A DNA stretch of 64,000 nucleotides, taken from positions 1 through 64,000 of the forward strand of contig NZ_JAJONF010000049.1 of assembly GCF_021462265.1 (NCBI RefSeq), given 5' to 3'. The notes beneath the pieces are model-generated. The model was not told where the DNA came from. It saw only the letters and a program-made list of their open reading frames with translations, and did not search any database. Each line of letters begins with the position of its first letter. Position 1 is the first letter of the stretch. Made by a program: the position numbers and the translations under genes. Positions 1 through 8,178 of this stretch are shown one piece after another. Origin of the DNA: Streptomyces shenzhenensis. Lineage in GTDB: Bacteria > Actinomycetota > Actinomycetes > Streptomycetales > Streptomycetaceae.

Positions 1-127
1 AGGAGTCGGCGAGGTAGAAACCGAACAGCGCGCAGACGACCGCGTGGCCCGCCTTCAATCCGCTCTTTTTGACGAGCAGGAACGTGATGAACCCCAGCAC
101 GACGACGGCCGAGACACTAACCGCCAT
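1..127 (-). CDS. Small membrane protein of a conjugative element (5' part only)
   Basis: The reverse strand from an ATG at 127 encodes about 42 residues before the window ends: a short N-terminal hydrophobic helix (MAVSVSAVVVLGFITFLLV), two lysines, then a second hydrophobic stretch beginning near residue 27 (AGHAVVCALFGFYLA). This two-helix pattern resembles the small membrane proteins that sit beside transfer and spread genes in Streptomyces integrative conjugative elements; that link is from memory of the family. The rest of the gene lies off the left edge. Its presence is the first hint that the left part of the window belongs to a mobile element. Confidence 0.6.
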   Translation of the reverse strand, partial: MAVSVSAVVVLGFITFLLVKKSGLKAGHAVVCALFGFYLADS

Positions 128-511
128 GCCGGACCTCGACGCTCCGTACGCCAGCGGACCGCGTCAGGGACAGCCAGTGAAGGAGCGCGGACGCGCGGGT
201 GCACGTGTTCCGCGGGCCGGGCGGAAACAGCCACGACGGCTCCGCGGGACCCGACGACCTCCGCGACAGGAAGTGTTCAGAAGCAACGCCAACTCGACCT
301 GAAGCGAACATCATCGGGAGACTCCTGTGCGTCCGAAGGGACCGACTGAGCCGCTTGACCGGGCGACTTCTGTCACCGGAACGCGGGCTGGCCCCCAAGA
401 CTGTTCACTGAACGGAGATTACGCACATGCCGAAGGTGATATCACTAAGGTGATTCCGGCTTCGGGACAGGAAGTCCGGGGAACCGCACATCTCGCTCGG
501 GGGAGGGAAGG
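128..511. other. Gene-free stretch between membrane protein and first regulator
   Basis: I see no convincing gene here. The short open frames have no recognisable family and poor ribosome sites. The stretch should hold the promoters of the divergent membrane protein and of the regulator at 512; the inverted-repeat operator at 436-454 is the only clear structure. Confidence 0.5.
436..454. promoter_or_regulatory. Operator site 1 (ATCAC-N4-GTGAT)
   Basis: The inverted repeat ATCAC-TAAG-GTGAT (441-454) overlaps a perfect palindrome GTGATATCAC (436-445), giving three half-sites in a row. It ends 57 bases before the GTG start of the first XRE regulator. The same motif recurs at 2782-2803 and 11773-11786, with a weak copy near 6397, always in gaps before genes of this module. 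A binding site for one or both XRE regulators is inferred. Confidence 0.6.
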
Positions 512-2032
512 GTGCCTCGCCAGGCGCAACGGCGTTGTGATCGATGCGGCTGCTCCCTGAGCCAGTACAACTCGGATTCCGTGTGCGCCGCCTGTGCCCG
601 CTCGCAACCCAGGCAAGCTCATTTCATGCCGTTCATCCCGGAACACGTCTGGACGGACACGGAAGTCCGAAGTGCGCTTGGCGACTGGGATTTCAGCCGG
701 GCCAGCCGCCTCATCCGACTCCGAAGCGGCCTTCGCCAGGAGGACATGGCCCAGCTCACCGGCATGAGCCAGTCCTTCCTGTCCATGCTGGAGTCGGGCA
801 ACAGACGGCTCACCAACATCGACAAGATCATCGAGTTCCTGACGGGCCTCGGCGTACCAGCCGAGTTAGTCGCCCTTCCTCTCCCGCATGCTCACGGCCC
901 AGCCCAGCAAGCGCCCCAGGCCCCGTTCGCCGGCGACGCCGATCCGAGCCTCCCCTGGACCTCGGCCCGTATGGTGGAGGCACTGAACAGCGCGGTAGGA
1001 GGCAGCTCGATGAACCGTCGACGATTCCTCACCGCGAGCGGCATCGCCCTCACCACCTTCGTCAACGCCTGGGACACCGCCGAAGCCGAACCCCTCACCA
1101 GAGCGGCAGAGGGAAGCCAGCTCACCGGCGACCTGCTGGACGCCCTGCAACGCACCACCGACAGTCTCCGCACCATGGACGCGAGCGACGGCAGCGGAAC
1201 CCTCACCGCTCTGGGGAACAGCCACCTCCAGTTCCTCAAGCACCTGCTGGAGGAGACCTCGTACGACGAGGAGACCGGACGCCGCCTCGCGGCGATCATC
1301 GCCGACACCGCCACGCAGACCGGCTGGTTCGTCTTCGACTCCGGCGACCGGGACCGTCCCCTCAGCTACCTGTACGCGGCCCTGCGCGCGGCGAAAGCCT
1401 CGCAGGACGTACGGCTGGGCGCCGGCGCCCTGTCCTACATAGCCATCCACGGCTACTCCACCGGGTCCCCGCACCACGCCGTGGCCGCGGCCCAGCGGGC
1501 CCGGGAGAGGGTCAGGCACCTCGGCACACCGGCACTCGAAGCCATGCTCCTGACGCGGCAGGCCCGCGGGCACGCCAAACTCGGCGAACGCCAAGCCGCC
1601 CTCACCGCACTCGGACGAGCGGCCGAACTCTGCGCCCAGGGCCGCTCCGAACACGACCCGCACTGGTTGTACTGGGTCAACGAGGGCGAGATCCACGGCC
1701 AGACGGGCAGCTGCCACCTCGACCTCGGCGACCCGAGCAGCGCCGCCGCCAGCTTCACCAAGGCACGGCAGGCACTCAACCCGGCGGACCACCGCACCCG
1801 GGGCCTGTTCCTCTCGCGTGCCGCCACCGCCCACGTCGAGCAAGGCGACGTAGAAGCCGGGGCCGCCGCGGCGCACGAGGTCCTCGACCTGGCCGCGAAG
1901 CTCCGGTCGGCCCGGCTCGACAGCCACGTCGCGGACATGATCCACGGACTCCGTCAGGTCGCCCACAGCCCGTACGCTCAGGACGTACTGGAGCGACACG
2001 CCGCCATGCCGGCAACAGGGAGCCGAATTTGA
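512..2032 (+). CDS. Zinc-ribbon / XRE-HTH / TPR regulator (paralog 1)
   Basis: A 506-residue protein starting at GTG 512 behind a GGGAGGG ribosome site. Residues 9-28 hold a CxxC...CxxC ribbon (C9, C12, C25, C28). An XRE-type helix-turn-helix follows at about residues 66-115 (RQEDMAQLTGMSQSFLSMLESG). Near residue 167 a twin-arginine-like MNRRRFLTASG stretch precedes a hydrophobic segment, and the C-terminal half is a TPR-like helical repeat. XRE proteins with TPR sensor domains are common regulators in Streptomyces mobile elements and biosynthetic loci. It has a paralog at 2858 and overlaps the HAD gene by four bases. The RRRF motif may be a fossil of the domain rather than an export signal. 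It probably controls the ATCAC-N4-GTGAT sites. Confidence 0.85.
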   Translation: MPRQAQRRCDRCGCSLSQYNSDSVCAACARSQPRQAHFMPFIPEHVWTDTEVRSALGDWDFSRASRLIRLRSGLRQEDMAQLTGMSQSFLSMLESGNRRLTNIDKIIEFLTGLGVPAELVALPLPHAHGPAQQAPQAPFAGDADPSLPWTSARMVEALNSAVGGSSMNRRRFLTASGIALTTFVNAWDTAEAEPLTRAAEGSQLTGDLLDALQRTTDSLRTMDASDGSGTLTALGNSHLQFLKHLLEETSYDEETGRRLAAIIADTATQTGWFVFDSGDRDRPLSYLYAALRAAKASQDVRLGAGALSYIAIHGYSTGSPHHAVAAAQRARERVRHLGTPALEAMLLTRQARGHAKLGERQAALTALGRAAELCAQGRSEHDPHWLYWVNEGEIHGQTGSCHLDLGDPSSAAASFTKARQALNPADHRTRGLFLSRAATAHVEQGDVEAGAAAAHEVLDLAAKLRSARLDSHVADMIHGLRQVAHSPYAQDVLERHAAMPATGSRI

Positions 2033-2757
2033 CCGCCACACCTCGGATCCTCGTCCTGTGGGACATCGACCGCACCCTGTTGTACGTCGGCGACATCGAC
2101 AGGCAGGTCTACCGGGAGACCTTCGCCGAGATCGTCGGTCGCCCCGCGGAGCGCCTCCCGGCAAGAGGTACCGGCGTCACCATGCCCCTGGCGATCCGGT
2201 CCCTGCTGACGGACAACGGCGTCCCCGAGGCAGAGGTCCCGCACCTGTTGCCGCGCATGGTGGAACTCCTCCCCCAACGCCTCGCCGCACACACGGAAGA
2301 CCTTCGCCAACAAGGTGTCCTCCTGCCCGGAGCCGTCCCCGCCCTCAAGAACGTGCAGGCCCAACCGGGATACGCACCGACGGTCGTCACGGGAAACCTC
2401 AAGCCCAACGCCCTTCTGAAGCTCCAGGCGTTCGGCCTCACAGGCTTCCTGGACACGGAGATCGGGGGGTACTCGTCCGACAACGACCACCGCCCGAGTC
2501 TCGTAGCCGTCGCCCAGAAACGTGCTCACGCCAAGTACGGCACACGCTTCTCCCGCTCCAACACGGTCATCATCGGCGACTCCCTCGAAGACGTCCGCAC
2601 TGGCCTCGAAGGCGGAGCACCCGTGATCGCGGTCGCGTCCGGTAAGACCTCCGCCGTCGATCTGGCGACGGCCGGAGCCGACGTCGTACTCGACAGCCTC
2701 GAAGACGTTCCGCGACTTCTGGAAGCGATCACGACACTGACCCGCTCCGGCCTCTGA
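2029..2757 (+). CDS. HAD-superfamily hydrolase
   Basis: A 242-residue protein read from a TTG at 2029 that overlaps the stop of the regulator (TTGA), with GGGAG upstream; this start puts HAD motif I at the N-terminus. Motif I is DIDRTL (D12 and D14), a VVTGN segment fits motif II, a Lys-containing region follows, and IGDSLEDV is motif IV. The family transfers phosphate through an aspartyl intermediate; many members are small-molecule phosphatases. The cap region between motifs I and II is helical. Translational coupling to the regulator suggests they work together, for example in making or removing a signal ligand, but no substrate can be read from the sequence. Confidence 0.85.
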   Translation: MTATPRILVLWDIDRTLLYVGDIDRQVYRETFAEIVGRPAERLPARGTGVTMPLAIRSLLTDNGVPEAEVPHLLPRMVELLPQRLAAHTEDLRQQGVLLPGAVPALKNVQAQPGYAPTVVTGNLKPNALLKLQAFGLTGFLDTEIGGYSSDNDHRPSLVAVAQKRAHAKYGTRFSRSNTVIIGDSLEDVRTGLEGGAPVIAVASGKTSAVDLATAGADVVLDSLEDVPRLLEAITTLTRSGL

Positions 2758-2781
2758 GCACACCCCGCCGCCCACCAGCTG

Positions 2782-2803
2782 GGGTATCACCGGCGTGATA
2801 CCC
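2782..2803. promoter_or_regulatory. Operator site 2 (perfect 9-bp inverted repeat)
   Basis: GGGTATCAC-N4-GTGATACCC is a perfect 9+9 inverted repeat that contains the ATCAC-N4-GTGAT core. It lies 55 bases before the second regulator, in the gap after the HAD gene. It is the best-formed copy of the shared motif and suggests autoregulation by the XRE proteins. Confidence 0.7.
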
Positions 2804-2857
2804 ACCCGCGAGCGCCCGCACGTACGCTGCCGTCCGCAGACGAGGAACGGGGGCGCG

Positions 2858-4330
2858 ATGTCGAGGAAACCTCGCACATGCGCCGGCTGCGGATGCCGGT
2901 TGAGCCAGTACAACCTCGACGAACGGTGCGCGGTATGCGCCCGTACCAAGGGGTGGAAACCGCAACCAGTCCGCAGCATCCCGGACGCGGTGTGGACCGA
3001 CCGCGACATCCAGACCGCCATCGCGGCATGGGACTTCGGCCGTGCAAGTCGACTCATCCGGGAGAGAGCCGGTCTTCGGCAGGAAGACATGGCGTCCATG
3101 GCCGGCCTGAGCCAGGGCTTTCTGTCGATGCTCGAAGCCGGTAGCCGCCGTCTCACGAACCTCGACAAGGTCGCACGGTTCCTCGAAGGCATCGGAACGC
3201 CGGACGCTCTACTGGCTCCGCCTTTTCGCGACCAAGGTACGTACGAAGTCTCCGTCTCCGCACAGGTCGGATGGGCGCCCGTCGACGTGTCTCCCGCCGT
3301 GACCGAGCCCACGGACCTGAACCAGTGGGCGGCCCAGGCTGCCGCGCAGTCCCTGCACTTCGCCGACGACATCACGAAGAGCAACGTCAGTGAAGTGGAA
3401 CTCGAAGGGATCGAGGCCACCCTCGCCAGGATCGCCGGCGACTACGTCCACACACCGCTGCACCGGATCTTCGCCGACCTCGTGTCGACACGGGATCACC
3501 TCTTCGGCCTGCTGAACGGCCGCCAGCCTCTCGGTCAGACCAGAAAACTGCTCCTGCTCGCCGGCACCAGCTCCCTGTTGCTCGCTCACGCGTCGCAGAA
3601 CCTCGGCGACGAGGACGCCGCCGTCGCGCAGTTACAGACAGCCTGGACACTCGCCGAACAGTCCGATCACAACGACCTGCGAGCCTGGGTGAAGGGCACG
3701 GCCGCCCTGATCGCCGAGTGGTCGTCGCGACGGCAGACAGCCCTCGACTACACACGGCAGGCGGCCCTGCTGTCCCCCGGTGGAGAAACCCGTATCCGGA
3801 TAGCGGCGATCGAAGCGCGCGCGGCGGCTCGCATCGGCGACCGCCGGACTGCCATGGACGCCATCGAGGAACTGAAACGGGCCCGGGACCGGCATGGAGC
3901 TCCAGACGCGCTGACCCGGTTCGGAGGCCTCCTCGCGTTCCCCGAAGCGAAGCAGCACTACTACATCGGCGGAACCTTCGCGCTCCTTGGTGAGCATCGA
4001 CTGGCCGAGCAGCACGCGGCCACGGCCATCGAGCTCTACAAGGCCGGCCCTCCGGAGCAGCGGTCGTACGGTGACGAGGCCTTGGCGCGCCTCGACATCG
4101 CGACAGCGCGGATCACCGCAGGTGAGATCGAGGGAGCCGGAGAGCACCTTCGGCCCGTCCTGGATCTCCCGGCGGACCGACGAATCTGGCAACTCGGCGA
4201 CGCCGTGCAGTCAGTGGCTAGGCTGTTGGAGCAATCGCGGTTCGCCCGGAGCCCCGTCGCGCGTGAACTCGCCGACGCGGCCCGCGGGTACCAGGCGATA
4301 GACACCCGAACGAAGGTCCTTGCCCCATGA
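2858..4330 (+). CDS. Zinc-ribbon / XRE-HTH / TPR regulator (paralog 2)
   Basis: A 490-residue protein with ATG 2858 behind GAGGAACGG; an upstream in-frame ATG at 2795 would run through the operator and is not used here. It repeats the plan of the first regulator: a CxxCxC...CxxC ribbon with the same LSQYN core, a conserved linker containing VWTD and WDFGRASRLIRE, an XRE helix-turn-helix (RQEDMASMAGLSQGFLSMLEAG), then a helical TPR region to the end. It lacks the RRRF segment of paralog 1. The last four bases overlap the kinase-like gene. The two proteins differ mainly in the C-terminal sensor half, so they may respond to different ligands or act on one another's promoters. Confidence 0.85.
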   Translation: MSRKPRTCAGCGCRLSQYNLDERCAVCARTKGWKPQPVRSIPDAVWTDRDIQTAIAAWDFGRASRLIRERAGLRQEDMASMAGLSQGFLSMLEAGSRRLTNLDKVARFLEGIGTPDALLAPPFRDQGTYEVSVSAQVGWAPVDVSPAVTEPTDLNQWAAQAAAQSLHFADDITKSNVSEVELEGIEATLARIAGDYVHTPLHRIFADLVSTRDHLFGLLNGRQPLGQTRKLLLLAGTSSLLLAHASQNLGDEDAAVAQLQTAWTLAEQSDHNDLRAWVKGTAALIAEWSSRRQTALDYTRQAALLSPGGETRIRIAAIEARAAARIGDRRTAMDAIEELKRARDRHGAPDALTRFGGLLAFPEAKQHYYIGGTFALLGEHRLAEQHAATAIELYKAGPPEQRSYGDEALARLDIATARITAGEIEGAGEHLRPVLDLPADRRIWQLGDAVQSVARLLEQSRFARSPVARELADAARGYQAIDTRTKVLAP

Positions 4331-5202
4331 CGACGACGGCCTCTGCCGAGTCCGCCGCCCGCATGGCCTGCCGAGCGTCAGGCCTGGCAGACCAGTCACT
4401 GACCCGACTCCACGAGCACGCCACGTCCGTGTTCCTCCTTGCCGACGAAGGCATCGTCGTACGCGTCAGCTCCCTCTCCCAACGGCCACGTCTCGATACA
4501 GCGGTGTCGCTGACCCGCTGGCTTGTCACGAACGGCTTCCCGGCGACGGAGCCCGCGGATCTTCCCCAGCCGCTCGTCTACGATCCGCACGCGGTGACGT
4601 TCTGGCACCACTACCCGCAGCCGGAAGGCAGCGGGCCACCGGCCGGCTCTCTGGGCGTCCTGCTACGTGAACTCCACTCCTTGCCGGCGCCACCGATCCC
4701 GCTTCCCCGGTTTCAGCCCCTCACCTCGTTCAAGAGCTCCGTGGAGTCGAGCTGCTACCTGTCCTCGCCCCAGCGTGAGTGGCTGGCCGCGCGGCGGGAG
4801 GACCTTCTGGACAGCTACGGCAAGCTCGACTTTCCTCTGGGCCAGGGTCACATCCACGGCGACGCCTATCCGGGAAACACCCTCTGGGGTGGTGACGGCG
4901 TGCGGCTCGGCGACTGGGACGAGGCTGCGTTCGGCCCTCGTGAGATCGACCTGGCCAACACCTTCCAGGGGGTTCGGTTCGGGCGCACTGCCGCGGACCT
5001 TGACGAATTCAGCCTTCGGTATGGATACGACATCCGGCGATGGGATGGGCTGCCTGTACTGCGCGCGATGCGAGATCTGCACACACTCGGCGCCTTCATT
5101 CGGCGCGCGGATCGAGGGGACAGGGCGGCCGGAGAGCAGCTTTCACACCGGATCGCGACGCTCGTGGACGGGAGTGAAACGGCCTCCTGGAGTACGGCCT
5201 GA
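4327..5202 (+). CDS. APH-fold phosphotransferase
   Basis: A 291-residue protein starting at ATG 4327, overlapping the upstream regulator by four bases (ATGA). The aminoglycoside phosphotransferase/choline kinase fold is shown by the catalytic loop HGDAYPGNTLW (HGDxxxxN) and by LGDWDEAAFGPREIDLA, which carries the metal-binding acidic residues. The N-terminal lobe is short. The family phosphorylates small molecules, among them aminoglycosides, homoserine and macrolides; nothing here identifies the substrate. Coupling to an XRE regulator, mirroring the regulator-HAD pair upstream, suggests a matching kinase/phosphatase pair acting on a ligand. Self-resistance is an alternative role. Confidence 0.8.
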   Translation: MTTTASAESAARMACRASGLADQSLTRLHEHATSVFLLADEGIVVRVSSLSQRPRLDTAVSLTRWLVTNGFPATEPADLPQPLVYDPHAVTFWHHYPQPEGSGPPAGSLGVLLRELHSLPAPPIPLPRFQPLTSFKSSVESSCYLSSPQREWLAARREDLLDSYGKLDFPLGQGHIHGDAYPGNTLWGGDGVRLGDWDEAAFGPREIDLANTFQGVRFGRTAADLDEFSLRYGYDIRRWDGLPVLRAMRDLHTLGAFIRRADRGDRAAGEQLSHRIATLVDGSETASWSTA

Positions 5203-5209
5203 TCCGGGG

Positions 5210-5530
5210 CTTTTCGGAAGCGGCTGAAGGCGCACGCCCCACACACCCGTTCGTCCTGGCTGAGATCGCGGCCGACGTTCCGGCGAACGGTACGGACGGC
5301 CGCTCCAAGCTCGGGAACGCTGGTGTCCCCCATAGAGGTACGGGTCGGTCACTGCCAGTGGAGGCGAGGATGCGGCCGTCGGTGCTGAACAACACGGACC
5401 GCACCGGCCCGGTGCGGCCGGTGAGCATGGCACGGACCTGCCCCGTGCCCATGTCCTACAACCGCACTGAGCCCTCGTCACCTCCGGTGGAGTGCGCCTC
5501 AAGTCCTCTTCTGGCCCCGGAACGGCTCAC
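5210..5530 (-). pseudogene. Remnant of a WD40-repeat protein C-terminus
   Basis: On the reverse strand, one frame reads GGDEGSVRL, a stop where WD40 repeats have Trp, then DMGTGQVRAMLTGRTG and GRILASTGSD..PLW: one end of a repeat, a complete following repeat and part of a third. A neighbouring frame then gives VRRNVGRDLSQDE, close to the typical C-terminal tail of Streptomyces WD40 NTPase proteins (VGRNLTRAEW-like, from memory). The nonsense codon near 5457 and the frame change show decay. No ATPase part is present. The element seems to have overwritten an older gene here. Confidence 0.55.
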
Positions 5531-5545
5531 TGAGCCCCCTGCCCG

Positions 5546-6189
5546 TCAGCTGGACCTTGCGGCCTGTGCTCGTTCTGCAGCAAGTAGGCGGTCAAGGTTG
5601 TCCCGCGCGCTGTCGAGCGCAGCGAGGATCCGCGTGCGGGTCTGGTCGAAATGGGAGTCGACCTCGACACCGAGGTCATGGCGCAGTGTGACCCTCAACA
5701 GGTAGACACCATCAGACAGCGGACCGCTGAACCATTCCTTGGCCCGCTGGTACGCCTCGCCGAGGTCTCGGCTGCCCGGCAGCTGTTTCACAGCTGTGTA
5801 CCCGACACCGAGCGACCTGTTGAGCGTCGAGGCCACCTCCAGGACACTCTTCCCCAGCGCCATCTGGGCCTGAGAGTACTGGTCGGCCCAGGCCTCCTTG
5901 GCCGCGTCGAGAACCGCCGGATCGACACTTTCGCCGCGTCCGGACGCCAGGACGGCGTCCCGGGCGGCGATCCGGTAAGCGCGGGCCGTGGTGTTGAGAC
6001 GGGCATAGAGATCGCGCTTCGCCTGCAGCGCTCGCTCATCACGCTCCTGCTCCCGCTCACGATCGGCACGCCGGTTCTGCTCCGCTGCTTCGGCCGGCTT
6101 GCACGTTGGCTGAGCACCGCCCCGCCCAAGGTCCCGCCCAACGTCCCTCCGACGCTGATGAGCGCGACCGCAAGTGTCGTCACGTCCAC
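5546..6189 (-). pseudogene. Coiled-coil hypothetical protein, frameshifted
   Basis: A GTG at 6189 with a GGGGGGAGAGG ribosome site starts a membrane-anchor-like N-terminus (MDVTTLAVALISVGGTLGG, continuing GTLGGAVLSQR). After about 25 residues the reading continues in another frame as AEAAEQNRRADREREQ and runs to 5546 with a long charged helix and a soluble tail. The N-terminal helix plus charged coiled coil is a common Streptomyces hypothetical-protein plan (from memory). A one-base change near 6098-6105 separates the two parts. Either the gene is broken or there is a sequence error; no slippery heptamer is evident. Function unknown. Confidence 0.6.
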
Positions 6190-6396
6190 AGAAACCCTCT
6201 CCCCCCAGAGGCTTCGCATGCTTGTCCATTCGTCTGGGTCGACGTGTCCAGCTCCGCCTTGCGTTTTCTGTCAGCTCAGCTACGGGGCCCTCCGCCAGCG
6301 ACGCGGACCCGCTGGCGACATCTGGGCGCCGACCACCAGGCACGGGCGCGCCCCTTCTACGCTCCGCCAGCACGGACCGCATATCTCCCGGGTTAT

Positions 6397-6410
6397 ATCA
6401 CCCCCGAAAT
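6397..6410. promoter_or_regulatory. Operator site 3 (degenerate copy)
   Basis: ATCAC-CCCC-GAAAT keeps the left half-site and three of five bases of the right half-site of the ATCAC-N4-GTGAT motif. It is 105 bases before the start codon of the 118-aa gene that begins the radical SAM operon. On its own it would not be called; its position in the same module makes it plausible. Confidence 0.35.
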
Positions 6411-6514
6411 GTGCTGTCCGCCCAGTGACGCGGAACGCTGCTTCCCGCACACCTCTCGTTGTGCACTGACATCACCGAAACCGACACAAACCGAGCACGG
6501 GAAAGGAGAGGGTC

Positions 6515-6871
6515 ATGCCGACTCCCCGACGTACCAAGGGCGATCACCTGATCTACGCCGACGTCGTCGACTCCAAGAGCAAGGCGGGGGTCTGGATGGG
6601 CGAACGTGACGCATTCCAGGCCAAGCAGGCCGAGATCCTGGAAGCGTTGAAGGACAACACGGACTGGGTGCCCGTCGAGAACGCCATCATGGTGGTCAGC
6701 ACCGAGCCCGCCGGCATCACGATCATCGCCGCGAACCCCACCCTTCCGGGCGTGATCGTCCTGGCGGACGGCGGCTCCCCGGAGGCCTCTGCACAGCTGC
6801 AGGCCACGGGGGAGGAACTCGTCCGCAAGCTGATGGCCGAGCGCGGCATCTTGGAAGAGGAAGCCGCGTAA
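6515..6871 (+). CDS. 118-residue protein of unknown function, first gene of radical SAM operon
   Basis: A 118-residue protein at ATG 6515 behind a strong AAAGGAGAGG site. I do not recognise the family. The N-terminus is basic (MPTPRRTKGDHL), the middle looks alpha/beta (a VENAIMVVSTE strand and an AGITIIAANPT strand), and the C-terminus is an acidic amphipathic helix ending EEEAA. It has no cysteines, no transmembrane helix and no repeated or Gly/Ser-rich tail. Five bases separate its stop from the radical SAM/SPASM gene, so the two are co-transcribed. It could be a peptide substrate with a large leader, a partner or recognition protein for the radical SAM enzymes, or a carrier. Its folded look argues for a partner. 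Confidence 0.75.
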   Translation: MPTPRRTKGDHLIYADVVDSKSKAGVWMGERDAFQAKQAEILEALKDNTDWVPVENAIMVVSTEPAGITIIAANPTLPGVIVLADGGSPEASAQLQATGEELVRKLMAERGILEEEAA

Positions 6872-6876
6872 CACCG

Positions 6877-8178
6877 GTGGCCTCCTCACAGCTTCTGTGG
6901 GGGAAGTACATCCGGTACGACCGGGACGGCGAGGTCGCCCTCCTCGACCCGGTCACGCTGGACAGCGTGTACCTCGACCGCGGGGAGGTCATCGATCTCT
7001 CCGCGGTTCCCCCGACCGCGACACACACAGCTCTCGCCGAGCTCGGCTTCTCGCCGGACGGTCCCGACCGCGACCAGCGCGAAGCACTCCGCAGCCGACT
7101 TCAGAGACTGGGTCTGGAACCTTTACCCACACGGATCAGCGGTCTCCGGGTCGTCCTCACCGACGCCTGCAACATGAAGTGCAGTTACTGCTTCGTCAAG
7201 ACGAACACCGGCAAGCCGGACATGACAGAGCAAGAGCTCACCGACGGCCTGACCTACCTCTTCGAGACCAACGCCGGCCGGGACGAGGTGGCCATCCAGT
7301 GGTTCGGGGGTGAGCCGACGACTCGGTTCGACCTGATGCAGCGCGGGGACGACCTCGCGGATGCCCTCGCCGAGCAACACGGCGTACGGCGCGTACGGCG
7401 CACCGTCGTCACGAACGGCGCCCGGATCACCGACGCCATGATCGATCACTTCTCCCGCTACCGCTTCGGCGTCGGGATATCCGTCGACGGGCCGCCCTCG
7501 GTCAACTCCGAGCACCGAAGACTGCTCGGCGGACAGCCGGCCGACGACCGCATCCAGCGCAACGTCGGCCGACTCCTCGGTGCGGACGGCATCCACGTGG
7601 GCTGCAACCTCACCCCCACGCCCGCGAACATCGGGCGCCTGGCCGAGACCGTCAAATGGATCATCGACGAACTCGGTCTGAAGTTCATCTACGCCAACAC
7701 GCCCATCCCGGCTGGCGGGCGCTGGACTGTCGACGGCGGAGAACTCGCTGAGGAGTTGTACCAGGCGCGCCTGGTGGCCCTCGGCCGAGGCGGGATGATG
7801 TTCTCCGTCCTCGACCGGGCGTTCCAGGCTCTCGACCGGCGCCGCCCCATGCTCTTCGACCACATGCAGAGCGACCGGACGCTCAACGCCGCCCTGCTGC
7901 CCGGCAGCCGCGTCAGCCTGTGCGACATCAACTTCACCGAGCCGACCTTCCTGCACACTCTTGAGGAGTTACGTGCCGACCCGGCGCTGTTGGGCGGCAT
8001 CGCCAAGGAGATCGCCCCGGTCCCCGACTGTGGCGAGTGCCCGGCTCTCGCGATCTGCGGCGGGCCCTCGCGCAACGAACAGCTTCTGATCGCAGGGGAC
8101 CGGCCGGATCCGCAGATGTGCGCGTTCTACCAGAGCACGGTGGAGATCGCCGTATGGGACAGTACGGGGCTGCAATGA
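6877..8178 (+). CDS. Radical SAM / SPASM-domain enzyme
   Basis: A 433-residue protein from GTG 6877, with GGAAGAGGAAG inside the end of the preceding gene as ribosome site. Residues 1-85 form a separate N-terminal part (KYIRYDRDGEVALLDPVTLDS) that could be a peptide-recognition region. The radical SAM core begins with DACNMKCSYC (CxxxCxxC), the [4Fe-4S] cluster site that cleaves S-adenosylmethionine, followed by WFGGEPT. The C-terminus has a SPASM/twitch pattern: an isolated Cys in SLCDIN, then CGECPALAICGG and a last Cys in DPQMC, for auxiliary clusters. SPASM enzymes mostly modify peptides or proteins (sactipeptides, PqqE, sulfatase maturation). The gene overlaps the second radical SAM gene by four bases. 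Substrate unknown. Confidence 0.9.
   Translation: MASSQLLWGKYIRYDRDGEVALLDPVTLDSVYLDRGEVIDLSAVPPTATHTALAELGFSPDGPDRDQREALRSRLQRLGLEPLPTRISGLRVVLTDACNMKCSYCFVKTNTGKPDMTEQELTDGLTYLFETNAGRDEVAIQWFGGEPTTRFDLMQRGDDLADALAEQHGVRRVRRTVVTNGARITDAMIDHFSRYRFGVGISVDGPPSVNSEHRRLLGGQPADDRIQRNVGRLLGADGIHVGCNLTPTPANIGRLAETVKWIIDELGLKFIYANTPIPAGGRWTVDGGELAEELYQARLVALGRGGMMFSVLDRAFQALDRRRPMLFDHMQSDRTLNAALLPGSRVSLCDINFTEPTFLHTLEELRADPALLGGIAKEIAPVPDCGECPALAICGGPSRNEQLLIAGDRPDPQMCAFYQSTVEIAVWDSTGLQ

Noticed and set aside
117..398. Reverse-strand 93-codon frame near the left edge
   Set aside because: No ribosome site, no recognisable domain, and it overlaps the start of the membrane protein gene.
544..2028. N-terminal extension of the HAD frame
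   Set aside because: It overlaps the first regulator entirely and is Arg/Pro-rich; the TTG at 2029 gives a normal HAD N-terminus and a 4-bp overlap.
6515..6871. 118-aa protein as a classical RiPP precursor
   Set aside because: It is long, looks folded, and has no Cys, no repeats and no obvious core peptide at its C-terminus. It is kept as unknown rather than called a precursor.
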